Notes: generated from the sequence alone by a model not told the origin. A DNA stretch of 55,605 bases from CAZWDL01 sp964632995 (GCA_964632995.1 CAZWDL010000038.1:1-55605); one strand, 5' to 3'; positions 42,052 to 51,592 are shown, counted from the stretch's first letter. Translations and numbers: made by a program.

Positions 42052-43179
42052 ATGCATCGTTATTGCCTTTTGTTGTTCACGATATTGTTGTTTCCTATGC
42101 TCAATCAAGCACAAGAACGGCCCCGGGAGCTAGGCATCCGCATTGGCGTCATGCCGGCAGGACCACACAACGCCATCACCGATGTGGCCGGCGTGCAGGT
42201 GGGACATCACACCCTGGTGGCGGGGGAGCACATCCGTACGGGCGTTACAGCCATACTTCCCCACGCGGATAATGTTTTTCAGAAAAAAGTACCTGCAGCT
42301 ATTTATCTGGGCAACGGCTTCGGCAAGCTGGCCGGTTACAGCCAGGTGGAAGAACTGGGCAACCTGGAAACGCCAGTCATACTGACCAATACTTTGAGTG
42401 TGCCGACGGGCATGAACGCCCTGATCAGTTACACGCTCGCTCAGGAAGAGAATGCGGATGTGCGTTCGGTCAATGCCCTGGTCGGTGAGACCAACGACGG
42501 CTACCTCAACGATATCCGCGGCCGCCATGTGACGGAGGATCACGTCCTGCAGGCTATCAAAGCGGCGGCGGCAGGCCCCGTCCGGGAGGGCAACGTGGGC
42601 GCCGGCGCCGGAACGGTTTGCTTTGGCTTCAAAGGCGGTATTGGAACCGCTTCCCGCAAGTTGCCCGAGCGCATGGGCGGCTATACTATCGGCGTTTTGG
42701 TACAGTCAAATTTTGGGGGGGTGCTCCGTATCGACGGCGTACCGGTAGGCGTGGAACTGGAACAGTATTATTATAAAAATCAACTGGAGAACGCCGACGG
42801 CTCCTGTATGATGGTGGTAGCGACTGACGCCCCCCTCGATGCGCGCAACCTCAAACGCGTAGCCAAGCGCGCTATGCTCGGTCTGGGACGTAGCGGCGGC
42901 ATCGCTTCCAACGGCTCGGGTGACTACGTCATCGCCTTCTCCACCGCGGAGAACCTGCGCGTTCCCTACCGTATGGAGGATCGCGTGCAGGACCTGGGTG
43001 TGCTGCACAACGACGCCATGTCGCCCATCTTTATGGCTACCGTAGAAGCTACGGAAGAAGCCATCATTAACTCGTTATTTGCTGCGAAAACCATGACCGG
43101 GCACCGCGGTACGATTGAGGCCCTGCCGGTGGAGCGGGTACTGGAGCTGATGCGAAAGTACAACAGGTTGAAGAAATAG
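42052..43179 (+). CDS. P1 (DmpA-type) peptidase
   Basis: This 375-residue protein has a signal peptide (YCLLLFTILLFPMLNQAQ). P1 enzymes self-cleave before a nucleophilic serine that then acts as N-terminal catalyst. Here Gly250-Ser251 sits in ADGSCMMVVATDAPL, matching the cleavage context of DmpA (GS..VVVATDAPL). Other family blocks: NAITDVAGVQVGHHTLV, PAAIYLGNGFGKLAGY, NTLSVPTGMNALI, VGAGAGTVCFGFKGGIGTASRKLP and GGIASNGSGDYVIAFST. The enzyme hydrolyses L-aminoamides or D-esters, or beta-peptides in related forms. It is exported. A -7-like tatcttta lies at 42034-42041, only about 10 bases before the start. Confidence 0.92.
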   Translation: MHRYCLLLFTILLFPMLNQAQERPRELGIRIGVMPAGPHNAITDVAGVQVGHHTLVAGEHIRTGVTAILPHADNVFQKKVPAAIYLGNGFGKLAGYSQVEELGNLETPVILTNTLSVPTGMNALISYTLAQEENADVRSVNALVGETNDGYLNDIRGRHVTEDHVLQAIKAAAAGPVREGNVGAGAGTVCFGFKGGIGTASRKLPERMGGYTIGVLVQSNFGGVLRIDGVPVGVELEQYYYKNQLENADGSCMMVVATDAPLDARNLKRVAKRAMLGLGRSGGIASNGSGDYVIAFSTAENLRVPYRMEDRVQDLGVLHNDAMSPIFMATVEATEEAIINSLFAAKTMTGHRGTIEALPVERVLELMRKYNRLKK

Positions 43180-43235
43180 GGTGATTGGAAGGGGCTCCGA
43201 TAATCATCAACTGACAACCAATAATCGATTCTACT

Positions 43236-43835
43236 ATGAGCAACCAAACCGGTATTATCATTCTGGCGGCAGGTTCCTCCAGCCGCATGGGGCAACCTAA
43301 GCAATTGCTGGAATTCCGTGGCGAATCCATGATGCATCGCGCCGTGCGCATCGCGCTGTCAACTGGTGTTGAACCTGTTATTGTCGTTCTGGGCGCCGAA
43401 GCCGATCGCGTCAAAGAAGCAGTACCGCAGCGGGCGGCAGTAAATGTCGTTTATAATGAAGACTGGCCCCTGGGTATGAGTAGTTCCCTTCGGTCGGGGG
43501 TGCGCTATGCCATGAAGTACTTCCCCAATCTGCAAGCCTTACTGTTCATAGTCGTCGATCAACCCTTTGTCACTTCCGACTTGCTTTCTTTGCTGCTGGC
43601 GGCGTACCGCGACAGCGGGGCGCTCATCGTAGCCGCACGTTATCAGGGAACTCCCGGCGTGCCCGCCCTCTTCGACCGTTGCTTATTTAACGAAATGCTG
43701 GCGCTGGAAGGTGACCAGGGCGCCCGCCCGCTTTTTGAAAAATACCGCCATAAACTCCAAACCGTCCCCTTTCCCGCCGGTCGATTCGACCTGGATACGC
43801 CGGATGACTTTGACAGACTGATGGAGGAGGAGTGA
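43236..43835 (+). CDS. MocA-like nucleotidyltransferase
   Basis: This 199-residue protein has the MobA-like NTP-transferase fold. The nucleotide loop is IIILAAGSSSRMGQPKQLLEFRGESMMHRAVRIAL, followed by VIVVLGAEADRVKEAVPQ, NEDWPLGMSSSLRSGVRYAMKYFPNLQALLFIVVDQPFVTSDLL (metal-site Asp in VVDQP) and GTPGVPALFDRCLFNEMLALEGDQGARPLFEKY. This is the pattern of molybdenum-cofactor cytidylyltransferase MocA and its relatives, which add CMP or GMP to molybdopterin. Without xanthine dehydrogenase-like or moa genes nearby, a role in Mo cofactor is likely but not proven. It sits 56 bases downstream of the peptidase gene. Confidence 0.87.
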   Translation: MSNQTGIIILAAGSSSRMGQPKQLLEFRGESMMHRAVRIALSTGVEPVIVVLGAEADRVKEAVPQRAAVNVVYNEDWPLGMSSSLRSGVRYAMKYFPNLQALLFIVVDQPFVTSDLLSLLLAAYRDSGALIVAARYQGTPGVPALFDRCLFNEMLALEGDQGARPLFEKYRHKLQTVPFPAGRFDLDTPDDFDRLMEEE

Positions 43836-44267
43836 AAATAAGAAATAAGAAATAGGAAAAGGACGAGATCTCAGTGGGTGGAGCATTCCTGTAAAAAAGC
43901 TGATTGAAACCTGTAGCGTTATCTTTATCTGCAGCTCCGGGAGCTTTCCTCGGAAGTAAAGTCTCTGAGCTTGGAGCCGATGAGCCCTTCGCTGCTCCAT
44001 CCTCCGGGAAAGTTTTTTTTGTTTTGCCGGACATCGCGGCGGCCAACCGAAAAGTGATTATAAGGCTAATACGTGATTCTGTTCCAGGATGCAGGGCGAT
44101 CTATTGGCTGTCCCATCTTTTATTTTAACAAGAAAATTATTTGTTGTTGAATGTTCTGTGTGCTGCGGGCAGGCGGCCTGAAGCATCTATCGAATTCTCA
44201 GCGGGCTTTGTCGATGATTCAGGTGTGTTCATCGATGAAAAAGAGCTTTTTATCATGAAAACAGAGA

Positions 44268-44325
44268 AAACAATGGAAACTTTAAAACTATTGATAGTTT
44301 CCAATGTTTTTTGTCTGTAAATTTG
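44268..44325 (+). promoter_or_regulatory. Candidate TetR operator and promoter
   Basis: aaacaatggaaact (44268-44281) and agtttccaatgttt (44296-44309) form an inverted repeat with one mismatch and a 14-base spacer. A -7-like taaattt-g follows at 44318-44325, with a ttg at 44291-44293 upstream. The start codon of the TetR-type gene is 64 bases further on. The placement suits autorepression. The rest of the gap 43836-44267 is AT-rich, with a weak GC stem near 43934-44020, and holds no gene. Confidence 0.5.
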
Positions 44326-44388
44326 CTCCGCAGAAAGGCAGCAAAGGAATTTGATCTAATCCAAATAGTAAAGTTACCATCGATATTA

Positions 44389-45036
44389 ATGGAAGAAGTA
44401 AAACAACAGATACTCGACAAATCTGAAGAGCTATTCATGCGCTATGGGATCAAGAGCGTAACTATGGACGATATAGCCCGGGAGCTGGGTATTTCAAAAA
44501 AGACACTCTATCAATACGTGGCCAACAAAACAGAACTGATTGAGCAGATTTTTCATCAGCGCATCGAGCGGGAGAAAAAGCAGATGGCCCGGATTCGTGA
44601 TATTTCCGCCGATGCAGTGGAGGAGATTCTTAAGATTGCGGATTACGTAATTGCCGAACTACGACAGCTTTCTCCTACGACCATGTACGATCTGCAAAAG
44701 TACTACCGCGGCACCTGGTGTCAGATGGATGCCCTGCATCAGAGCCACGTGTACCAACTGATCAGAGACAATATCGAACGGGGTATGGAACAGGGCGTAT
44801 ATCGTCATGACCTGGACCCTGATATCATCGCTAAATTGTACGTCGGCAAAACTTCCCTGGTTGCTGATGACGAACTTTTTCCCTTACGGGAGTACAATAT
44901 TGAAGAACTGTTCAAACAGTATATCCATTATCACATTCACGGCATTGCTTCGCCCAAAGGGCTGCGCTTACTGGAGCAGCACTTGGGAGAGGCCGGTGGA
45001 GCGACTGCCGGAGAACAATTGACCGATCGAAAATAA
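44389..45036 (+). CDS. TetR/AcrR family regulator
   Basis: This protein has 215 residues from ATG 44389 (MEEVKQQILDKSEELFMRYG); an earlier ATG at 44311 would add 26 residues in the promoter region. The helix-turn-helix is SVTMDDIARELGISKKTLYQYVANKTELIEQIF, the textbook TetR N-terminal domain. The C-terminal part is helical and ligand-binding (residues about 60-200). It stands directly before a TolC/HlyD/RND operon in the same direction, so it most probably represses that efflux system and itself, releasing when a compound binds. Confidence 0.92.
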   Translation: MEEVKQQILDKSEELFMRYGIKSVTMDDIARELGISKKTLYQYVANKTELIEQIFHQRIEREKKQMARIRDISADAVEEILKIADYVIAELRQLSPTTMYDLQKYYRGTWCQMDALHQSHVYQLIRDNIERGMEQGVYRHDLDPDIIAKLYVGKTSLVADDELFPLREYNIEELFKQYIHYHIHGIASPKGLRLLEQHLGEAGGATAGEQLTDRK

Positions 45037-45091
45037 ACCGGTCTGTATTCATCAGATGCATCATATACTAAAAAACAAATTTCACTGGACA

Positions 45092-46438
45092 ATGAGCTTA
45101 GTTTCTCGAAAAATCTACCCGATTGTCATTCTATTGCTGGGCGCCGTCCCGTTACTGGCCCAGAACTCAACCTCTTTTTCATTAGAAGAGGCTGTCAACT
45201 ATGCTTATGATCAGAGTGTAGAGGTGAAGAATGCCCGGCTCCGCGTGCTCGACGCTGAGCAGCAAATCATTGAACGGCGTTCGACCGGCCTGCCTCAGCT
45301 GAGCGCTGATGTTAACTTCCAGCGGTACTTGCAGGTACCCAAGCAGCCCCTTCCCGAAGCCTTTATTCAGTTTCTGGAGTCTATCAATCCCAACGGTGAA
45401 GTTGAACGGGAGGCTTCTTTTTTCCTGAAAAACAACTTCACGGCCGGCCTCAACCTGGATATGATGATCTTTGACGGCACCTATTTCACCGCGTTGAAAG
45501 CAGCCCGCACCTTTCGTGAATACACCGCGCAGGAATTGATCACCACGAAACGAGACATCCGGTCATCAGTGATTGACGTGTACCTGCCGGTGCTTCAGTT
45601 GAATAAAAATATTGAGCTCATCGATAAAAATGTGGCCAATCTGGAAAAGCTGCTCCGGGAAACCAAGGCACTTTACGAGGAAGGATTTGCCGAACAGCTG
45701 GACGTGGACCGGCAACAGCTGTCCCTGAATAACCTGGTGGTGGAACGCGAGAACCAGATACGCCGGCGCGAAACGGCGCTCGCCCGCCTGAAGTATATTA
45801 TTGGCTACCCGGCTGATGAACCGCTGGAAATCAGTGAAGACATCGAAGAGATGGCCGTTGAGGTAGCAGAAGGCGCCCTCAACGATGCGGTCAATCCACG
45901 GGCCCGGCCGGAGTTTGTCCTTACGGAGGAGGGAATCGATCTTCAGGAACTCAATGTTAAAGTGAATAAAGCAGCCTATCTGCCCAGCCTGAACGCTTAT
46001 GGCGGCTACCAACAGGCCTATCAGGGTAATAACTTTAAGGACGGTTTCTGGGCGCCGACCGCCAACGTAGGCTTGAGGCTGAGCGTGCCGATCTTTGATG
46101 GATTTTACCGTAAATCTCAGGTGGAACGCGCCCGTATCGGCCTGCAGGAAGCCCAGAACCAGCAGCGGGATCTGCAAAGGGCGATCAACCTGGAGGTGAC
46201 CAATGCGCGCAACAGCTACCTCAATGCCATAGAAGCCCTGGAAGGGCAGCGCGAAAACCTGGAACTGGCTGAACGCATTTACGAAACCACCCAGATCAAA
46301 TACCGCGAAGGCGTAGGGTCGAGTGTAGAACTCACGCAGGCGGAACAGTCATTATTTCAGGCACAGTCGAATTATACCAATACCCTGTACAATGTACTGT
46401 CGGCCAAAATGGACCTGCAGATGGCGCTCGGAAATTAA
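45092..46438 (+). CDS. TolC-family outer membrane efflux channel
   Basis: This protein has 448 residues from ATG 45092; ATG 45056 would add 12 residues before the signal. The signal peptide is KIYPIVILLLGAVPLLAQ. The OEP pattern is present: FSLEEAVNYAYDQSVEVKNARLRVLDAEQQI, FRQ/TLSYQ-type coiled coils (EHLELIDKNVANLEKLLRETKALYEEGFAEQLDVDRQQLSLNN), LRLSVPIFDGFYRKSQVERARIGLQEAQNQ and YEVGVGSSVELTQAEQSLFQAQSNYTNTLYN. It forms the trimeric outer membrane tunnel for the RND pump encoded next. It is co-directional with TetR, 55 bases downstream. Confidence 0.92.
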   Translation: MSLVSRKIYPIVILLLGAVPLLAQNSTSFSLEEAVNYAYDQSVEVKNARLRVLDAEQQIIERRSTGLPQLSADVNFQRYLQVPKQPLPEAFIQFLESINPNGEVEREASFFLKNNFTAGLNLDMMIFDGTYFTALKAARTFREYTAQELITTKRDIRSSVIDVYLPVLQLNKNIELIDKNVANLEKLLRETKALYEEGFAEQLDVDRQQLSLNNLVVERENQIRRRETALARLKYIIGYPADEPLEISEDIEEMAVEVAEGALNDAVNPRARPEFVLTEEGIDLQELNVKVNKAAYLPSLNAYGGYQQAYQGNNFKDGFWAPTANVGLRLSVPIFDGFYRKSQVERARIGLQEAQNQQRDLQRAINLEVTNARNSYLNAIEALEGQRENLELAERIYETTQIKYREGVGSSVELTQAEQSLFQAQSNYTNTLYNVLSAKMDLQMALGN

Positions 46439-46507
46439 AATACCGCGCCTTTAACCCGGTTAAACTTTATGTCTAATACTGATTATTAAAAATTATCATC
46501 CGAAACA

Positions 46508-47689
46508 ATGAAATATCTCATTCCCATCACCTTTCTGGTATTCCTGCTTGCCTCCTGTAACAGTGGCGCCGACACGCAAAAGAAAATGCCACAGGAGCTG
46601 AGTGAAAAACAGGCGCTGCTAAAAGAAAAGCGGGCAGAACTGAAGGAACTCACCGATTTTGTCGCCAAACTGGAAACGGCTATCGCCGAACAGGACCCCT
46701 CTGTCAAGGCTAAGCAAGGGCGCCTGGTAACCACCCGGCAATTGGAACGCCAAACCTTTGACCACTATGTAGAATTGCAGGGGCTGGTGGCCGCCGACGA
46801 CCTGGTCGACGTCTCTCCCGAAGTGGCCGGTCGCATCGTCCAGCTCACTGTTAAAGAGGGGGACAACGTCAATAGCGGTCAACTCATCGCCGAGCTTGAC
46901 CTCGAGCAACTCGAACGGCAAATTGCCGAAGTGGAAACTTCACTCGATCTGGCGAAAACCGTTTTCGAACGCCAATCACGGCTCTGGAAGCAAAACATTG
47001 GTTCAGAAATGCAGTTTCTGGAAGCTAAGAATAGTAAAGAGCGCTTGGAGAAAAGCCTGGAAACACTGCATGCTCAGCTTAGTAAATCCAAAGTTTTTGC
47101 GCCCATCACCGGTGTCGTTGACAAGGTAGTGCTGCAGGGCGGCGAATTTGTTTCGCCAGGTATGCCTATCATCCAGATACTCAATACTAACCGGCTGAAA
47201 GTGGAGGCCGATGTACCGGAAACCTATCTGCAGGCTGTACGTCGCGGCGAGATGGTGACGGTCATCTTTCCCGCCCTGGATATGGAACGTCGCGAACGCG
47301 TCAGCCTGGTGGGGCGCAGCATCGACCCCGCCAACCGTACTTTTAAGGTGGAGGTCAATGTCGGCAATCCCGGCGGGATGCTCAAACCCAACCTGCTGGC
47401 CAAAATGCTGATCAATGACTTTACCATCGAGGATGCCGTTGTAGTCCCGCTGGAGGTCGTTCAGCAGGAAGTGAGCGGCAACAAGTACGTCTACGTTATC
47501 GAAGCAGGAGCAGAAGGCCCCGTGGCCCGCAAGGTCTACGTCGAAATCGGCCGTAGCTACAAAGGCAATGTACTGATTGAGCAAGGACTGGAAGGAGGGG
47601 AAACCCTCGTTATAGAGGGCGGCAGAGGACTGGCAGCAGACGAGCCCGTCAAAATCGTGAACCCTAAAACGCAAGCATCTAATGGCTAA
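46508..47689 (+). CDS. RND periplasmic adaptor (HlyD/MFP) lipoprotein
   Basis: This 393-residue protein has a lipoprotein signal (ITFLVFLLASC, Cys17). A coiled-coil-like helix precedes the domains (SEKQALLKEKRAELKELTDFVAKLETAI). The lipoyl and alpha-hairpin region follows (VELQGLVAADDLVDVSPEVAGRIVQLTVKEGDNVNSGQLIAELDLEQLERQ), then the beta-barrel segment (GVVDKVVLQGGEFVSPGMPIIQILNTNRLKVEADVPETYLQAVRRGEMVTVIFPALD). It links the pump to the TolC channel. It overlaps the RND gene by 8 bases, so the two are translationally coupled. A TTAACCCGGTTAA near-palindrome (46451-46463) lies in the 69-base gap before it. Confidence 0.92.
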   Translation: MKYLIPITFLVFLLASCNSGADTQKKMPQELSEKQALLKEKRAELKELTDFVAKLETAIAEQDPSVKAKQGRLVTTRQLERQTFDHYVELQGLVAADDLVDVSPEVAGRIVQLTVKEGDNVNSGQLIAELDLEQLERQIAEVETSLDLAKTVFERQSRLWKQNIGSEMQFLEAKNSKERLEKSLETLHAQLSKSKVFAPITGVVDKVVLQGGEFVSPGMPIIQILNTNRLKVEADVPETYLQAVRRGEMVTVIFPALDMERRERVSLVGRSIDPANRTFKVEVNVGNPGGMLKPNLLAKMLINDFTIEDAVVVPLEVVQQEVSGNKYVYVIEAGAEGPVARKVYVEIGRSYKGNVLIEQGLEGGETLVIEGGRGLAADEPVKIVNPKTQASNG

Positions 47690-50600
47690 TTCTGATAAAA
47701 AGAAAGGACTGCGCGAGTTTTCATTATCCTCCTTCGCGGTGGATAATGCGACGAGCGTATTCATTATCGCCCTCATCATTTTGATCTTCGGCATCCAGTC
47801 GTACGAACGGATGCCCAAAGAGCAATTTCCCGAAGTCGATTGGCCGACGGTATATATCAATACCCCTTACTTCGGCAACTCGGCGGCCGATATAGAAAAC
47901 CTGGTCACCCGGCCTATCGAAAAAGAGCTGCAGTCGATCAGTGGAATCAAGGATATCAATTCGACTTCCATGCAGGATTATTCGGTGATTACCGCCGAGT
48001 TCGAGTCCGATATGGATATCGACGATGCCGTTCGGAAAGTAAAGGACGCAGTTGATAAGGCTAAAACCGAACTGCCGAACGACCTGGACCAGGAACCCAC
48101 CGTGATGGATATCAACCTGTCGGAAATCCCCATCGTGACCATTTTCGTATCGGGCGAATACAATAACGATGAACTGCGAGGTTACGCGGAATACCTGGAA
48201 GATCATATCGAAGAAATTGATGAGATCGCCCGCGTAGAGCTTAAAGGCGCCTTGGAGCGCGAGGTGAAGGTCGATGTGGACCTTATGAAAATGGAAGCCT
48301 TGCAAGTTTCTTTCCGGGACATCGAGAACGCCATTTCTGCTGAGAATGTCACTATGTCAGGGGGAGAATTGCTCAACGACGATTTTCGCCGCGCCATCCG
48401 TGTGAAGGGAGAATTCCAGGACGTTTCGGAGCTGGAAAATATGATTGTCAAGAGTGAAGAGCAGCGCCCGATTTTCCTGAAGAATATCGCCAAGGTCACT
48501 TATGGGTTTAAAGACCGCACCAGTATTGCCCGGGCCGACGGGTTGCCTGTTATCTCGCTCGACGTCATCAAGCGGCAGGGGGAAAACCTGCTGGCCGCTT
48601 CCGATCAGATTAAAGAAGTGGTGGGAGAGGCGATGAGTGAATTGCCGGAGGAGCTCAGTGTGAGTTTCTTCAACGATCAGTCGGTTCGTACGCGTACCGA
48701 AGTCAATAACCTGGAAAACAGCATTATCTCCGGGGTGATTCTGGTGACCTTGGTGTTGCTCTTTTTCCTGGGCTTGCGCAACGCCTCCTTTGTGGGCCTG
48801 GCCATTCCCTTGTCGATGCTTATGGGGATACTCATCCTGTACGCCCTGGGTGTGACCATGAACATGGTCGTTCTGTTTGCCCTGATTCTGGCGCTCGGTC
48901 TGTTGGTGGACAATGCCATCGTCGTGGTGGAAAATATATACCGGTACATGCAGGAAGGCTACAAGCTGAAGGCGGCAGCCAAATACGGCGCCGGCGAGGT
49001 CGCTATGCCTATTATTGCTTCTACGGCAACCACACTGGCTGCCTTCGTTCCGCTGGCTTTCTGGCCGGGAATTATGGGAAGTTTCATGCAGTACCTGCCT
49101 ATCACCTTAATCATCGTACTGACTTCTTCGCTTTTCGTAGCGCTGGTGATCAACCCGGTATTTACGGCCTATTTCATGAAAGAGGATGAGCGGGCAGAGG
49201 AAGCCGGCGTTCGTCGCCGGAAAACCAGAAACGTTCTTATTCTGGCCGGCGTAACGGCTTTGCTTGCCATCGCTTTTCACTTCAGCGGAACCACTTGGGG
49301 CCGCAACCTCTTTGGAATCGCCTCCCTGATTACGCTGCTAAACTATTTCGTCCTTCGCCCCGGCGCTTTTGCCTTTCAAAATAAGGCGCTGCCGGTGCTT
49401 GAGCGCGGTTACGACCACTTCATCCGGGCGGCCTTGCGCGTGCCCGGCCTGGTGTTTGGAGGTACTTTTGTTCTGCTATTTGCCGCTATAGCCCTGTTGT
49501 ACGTTCGAACCCCGAAGCTGATCTTTTTTCCCGATGCCGAGCCTACCTATATCAATGTATTCGTTGAATTGCCTTTGGGCAAAGACATCGAGGCTACCAA
49601 TCGCCTCATGAAGGAGGTCGAGGGAAAAGTAATGGATGTCGTCGAACCTTATTCTCAAATTGTAGAAGCGGTGCTTTCGCAAATCGGGGAAAATACTTCT
49701 GATCCGAACGGACCGCCGGAACCCGGCGTGACTCCACACAAGGCACGCCTGACGGTTTCTTTCGTGCCGACTCAGGAACGGGGCGGTATATCGACCTGGA
49801 ATGTGATGGAAGATATACGGGACGCCGTACAGGGTTATCCCGGTGTACAGGTGACAGTAGACAAAAACGCCAACGGTCCGCAAACCGGTAAGCCGATCAA
49901 CCTGGAAATCCAGGGAGAAGATATCGATTCCCTGCTGGTGCTCTCCGACCGCCTCATCAATTACATCAACCGCTACAATATTCCCGGTATCGAGGAATTA
50001 CAAGCCGACATTAAACTCGGCAAGCCGGAAATGATCGTGAAAGTAGAACGGGAAGAGGCCCGGCGTTACGGCGTGTCGACCTACGATATCGCCAATGCCT
50101 TCCGCACGGCTGTATTCGGCCGCGAGGTTTCCAAGTACAAACAAGGCGAGGATGAGTATCCGATCATGGTCCGCCTGGACGAGCAGTACCGCTACGATAT
50201 TAATAACCTGCTGAACCAGAAAATTACTTTCCGGAACAATTCGGGGCAGGTCAGCCAGGTGCCGATCTCTTCGGTGGCCGATATCGAGTACTCTTCAACT
50301 TTCAGTGCTATTAAGCGGAAGAATCTGGACCGGGTCGTGACCATCTACTCTAACGTGCTGGAGGGATACAACGCCAATGAAATCATCGCCGAGATGGATG
50401 ACTTGATGCAGGATTATCCGTTGCCGGAAGGATTCAACTACGAGTTTACCGGTCAGCAGCAGCAACAGGCCGAGGATATGAGCTTCCTGAATACGGCTTT
50501 CATGATTGCCCTGTTTGCCATTTTCCTGATCATTGTGGCGCAGTTCAACTCAGTCACGTCGCCCTTTATCATCATCCTGTCGGTGCTCTTTAGTACCATC

Positions 50601-51134
50601 GGAGTATTCCTGGGATATGCCTTCACCGGTATGGATATCTCCGTGATCTTTACCGGGGTGGGGATTATCTCCCTGGCAGGGGTTGTGGTTAATAACGCCA
50701 TTGTACTCATCGACTACATCTATCTGCTCATACAACGGAAGCTGGACCGGCTGGGCCGTGAGGATGTCCATGAGCTGAGTGACGATGAAATAAAGGAATC
50801 CATTATCAAAGGGGGCGCAACCCGTCTGCGTCCGGTGTTACTCACCGCCATTACAACGGTACTGGGCCTCATCCCTCTCGCTATCGGATTCAACTTTAAC
50901 TTCTTCACCCTCATTACCGAAACAGATCCGCAGATCTTTATCGGCGGGGATAATACAGCAATTTGGGGACCCATGGCCTGGACGGTCATTTACGGACTGA
51001 TCTTTGCTACTTTCCTGACACTGATCGTCGTGCCTTCGATGTTCTGGCTGTCCCTGCAAATGAATCGGTTCTTCGTTGGGCTGTTCCGCTCTTCCGGCGA
51101 AAACGCCTCTACGGTATCGAGCGAAGAAGTATGA
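47682..51134 (+). CDS. RND efflux permease
   Basis: This 1150-residue inner-membrane pump has the AcrB-like/HAE1 order: TM1 NATSVFIIALIILIFGIQSYERMP with PTVYINTPYFGNSAADIENLVTRPIE, the TM2-6 block SVRTRTEVNNLENSIISGVILVTLVLLFFLGLRN, the TM4 acidic proton-relay region LGLLVDNAIVVVENIYRYMQEG, and the C-terminal repeat with TM7-12 (NTAFMIALFAIFLIIVAQFNSVTSPFIIILSV, GVVVNNAIVLIDYIYLLIQ, ITTVLGLIPLAIGF). It is longer than AcrB because of about 90 residues between TM6 and TM7 that contain an extra pair of hydrophobic segments (ILAGVTALLAIAFHFSG, LFGIASLITLLNYF). It exports drugs or metabolites with the adaptor and TolC channel. Confidence 0.93.
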   Translation: MANSDKKKGLREFSLSSFAVDNATSVFIIALIILIFGIQSYERMPKEQFPEVDWPTVYINTPYFGNSAADIENLVTRPIEKELQSISGIKDINSTSMQDYSVITAEFESDMDIDDAVRKVKDAVDKAKTELPNDLDQEPTVMDINLSEIPIVTIFVSGEYNNDELRGYAEYLEDHIEEIDEIARVELKGALEREVKVDVDLMKMEALQVSFRDIENAISAENVTMSGGELLNDDFRRAIRVKGEFQDVSELENMIVKSEEQRPIFLKNIAKVTYGFKDRTSIARADGLPVISLDVIKRQGENLLAASDQIKEVVGEAMSELPEELSVSFFNDQSVRTRTEVNNLENSIISGVILVTLVLLFFLGLRNASFVGLAIPLSMLMGILILYALGVTMNMVVLFALILALGLLVDNAIVVVENIYRYMQEGYKLKAAAKYGAGEVAMPIIASTATTLAAFVPLAFWPGIMGSFMQYLPITLIIVLTSSLFVALVINPVFTAYFMKEDERAEEAGVRRRKTRNVLILAGVTALLAIAFHFSGTTWGRNLFGIASLITLLNYFVLRPGAFAFQNKALPVLERGYDHFIRAALRVPGLVFGGTFVLLFAAIALLYVRTPKLIFFPDAEPTYINVFVELPLGKDIEATNRLMKEVEGKVMDVVEPYSQIVEAVLSQIGENTSDPNGPPEPGVTPHKARLTVSFVPTQERGGISTWNVMEDIRDAVQGYPGVQVTVDKNANGPQTGKPINLEIQGEDIDSLLVLSDRLINYINRYNIPGIEELQADIKLGKPEMIVKVEREEARRYGVSTYDIANAFRTAVFGREVSKYKQGEDEYPIMVRLDEQYRYDINNLLNQKITFRNNSGQVSQVPISSVADIEYSSTFSAIKRKNLDRVVTIYSNVLEGYNANEIIAEMDDLMQDYPLPEGFNYEFTGQQQQQAEDMSFLNTAFMIALFAIFLIIVAQFNSVTSPFIIILSVLFSTIGVFLGYAFTGMDISVIFTGVGIISLAGVVVNNAIVLIDYIYLLIQRKLDRLGREDVHELSDDEIKESIIKGGATRLRPVLLTAITTVLGLIPLAIGFNFNFFTLITETDPQIFIGGDNTAIWGPMAWTVIYGLIFATFLTLIVVPSMFWLSLQMNRFFVGLFRSSGENASTVSSEEV

Positions 51135-51194
51135 TATAGAGAAAGCAAGGTCGTCAAACCTGCTGTTTCTTTTTAGCAAAGCTTGATGACGCAC

Positions 51195-51243
51195 AAAAAG
51201 GAAGCGGGCACTCGCATGACGGACGAGTGCCCGCTTCCTTTTT
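51195..51243 (+). terminator. Strong intrinsic terminator after the RND operon
   Basis: A 20-bp perfect stem (51195-51214 with 51224-51243, aaaaaggaag... and ...cttccttttt) with a 9-base loop lies 61 bases after the RND stop codon. It is flanked by an A and a T run, so it could stop transcripts from both sides. Confidence 0.9.
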
Positions 51244-51290
51244 AAATTTTGCCCGCTGAATTTTTTATATTCAAAATTAATTCATAGATT

Positions 51291-51592
51291 TATCTTTGAG
51301 TTTACGTTTAATACTCACTACCCTGTAACTGATATCAGTAAGCAGAGTATTTTAGTAGCCTCTTCCTGGTCATACTTCAAATTGTTGCCCAGCGCATCAA
51401 GTCACTGACTGCCGGTTATTCTTCCGGGAAATTACCTACGAAACACTACAAGTCATAATTCCCGTAATCACTCGTGCTGATCCTATCTGCTCTTGCATTT
51501 AGCAAAAGCGGGTTATATCCTTGGAAATAAAACTTTGTTCATAGTTTTTGTTTTTATCTTCAGCCCTCGTTTTGCGAGGGCTTTTTTTTTTT
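51291..51592 (+). ncRNA. Candidate small RNA between efflux operon and pdxH
   Basis: A consensus -7 element tatctttg lies at 51291-51298, preceded by ttc at 51270-51272 (spacing 18). A structured stretch follows: aatactc (51310-51316) pairs with gagtatt (51345-51351) around the palindrome actgatatcagt (51328-51339). The stretch ends with a clear intrinsic terminator at 51562-51592. No reading frame between them looks coding. It does not resemble tmRNA, SRP RNA or RNase P by eye. A transcript of about 285 bases, possibly a trans-acting or 6S-like RNA, is inference. Confidence 0.4.
51562..51592 (+). terminator. Intrinsic terminator before pdxH
   Basis: agccctcg pairs with cgagggct around a ttttg loop, followed by eleven T. 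No annotated gene ends nearby on the plus strand, which is the main argument for a small RNA upstream. The region 51593-51731 holds two short stems (accggtcgccggt and cgctca/ttgagcg). Confidence 0.9.
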
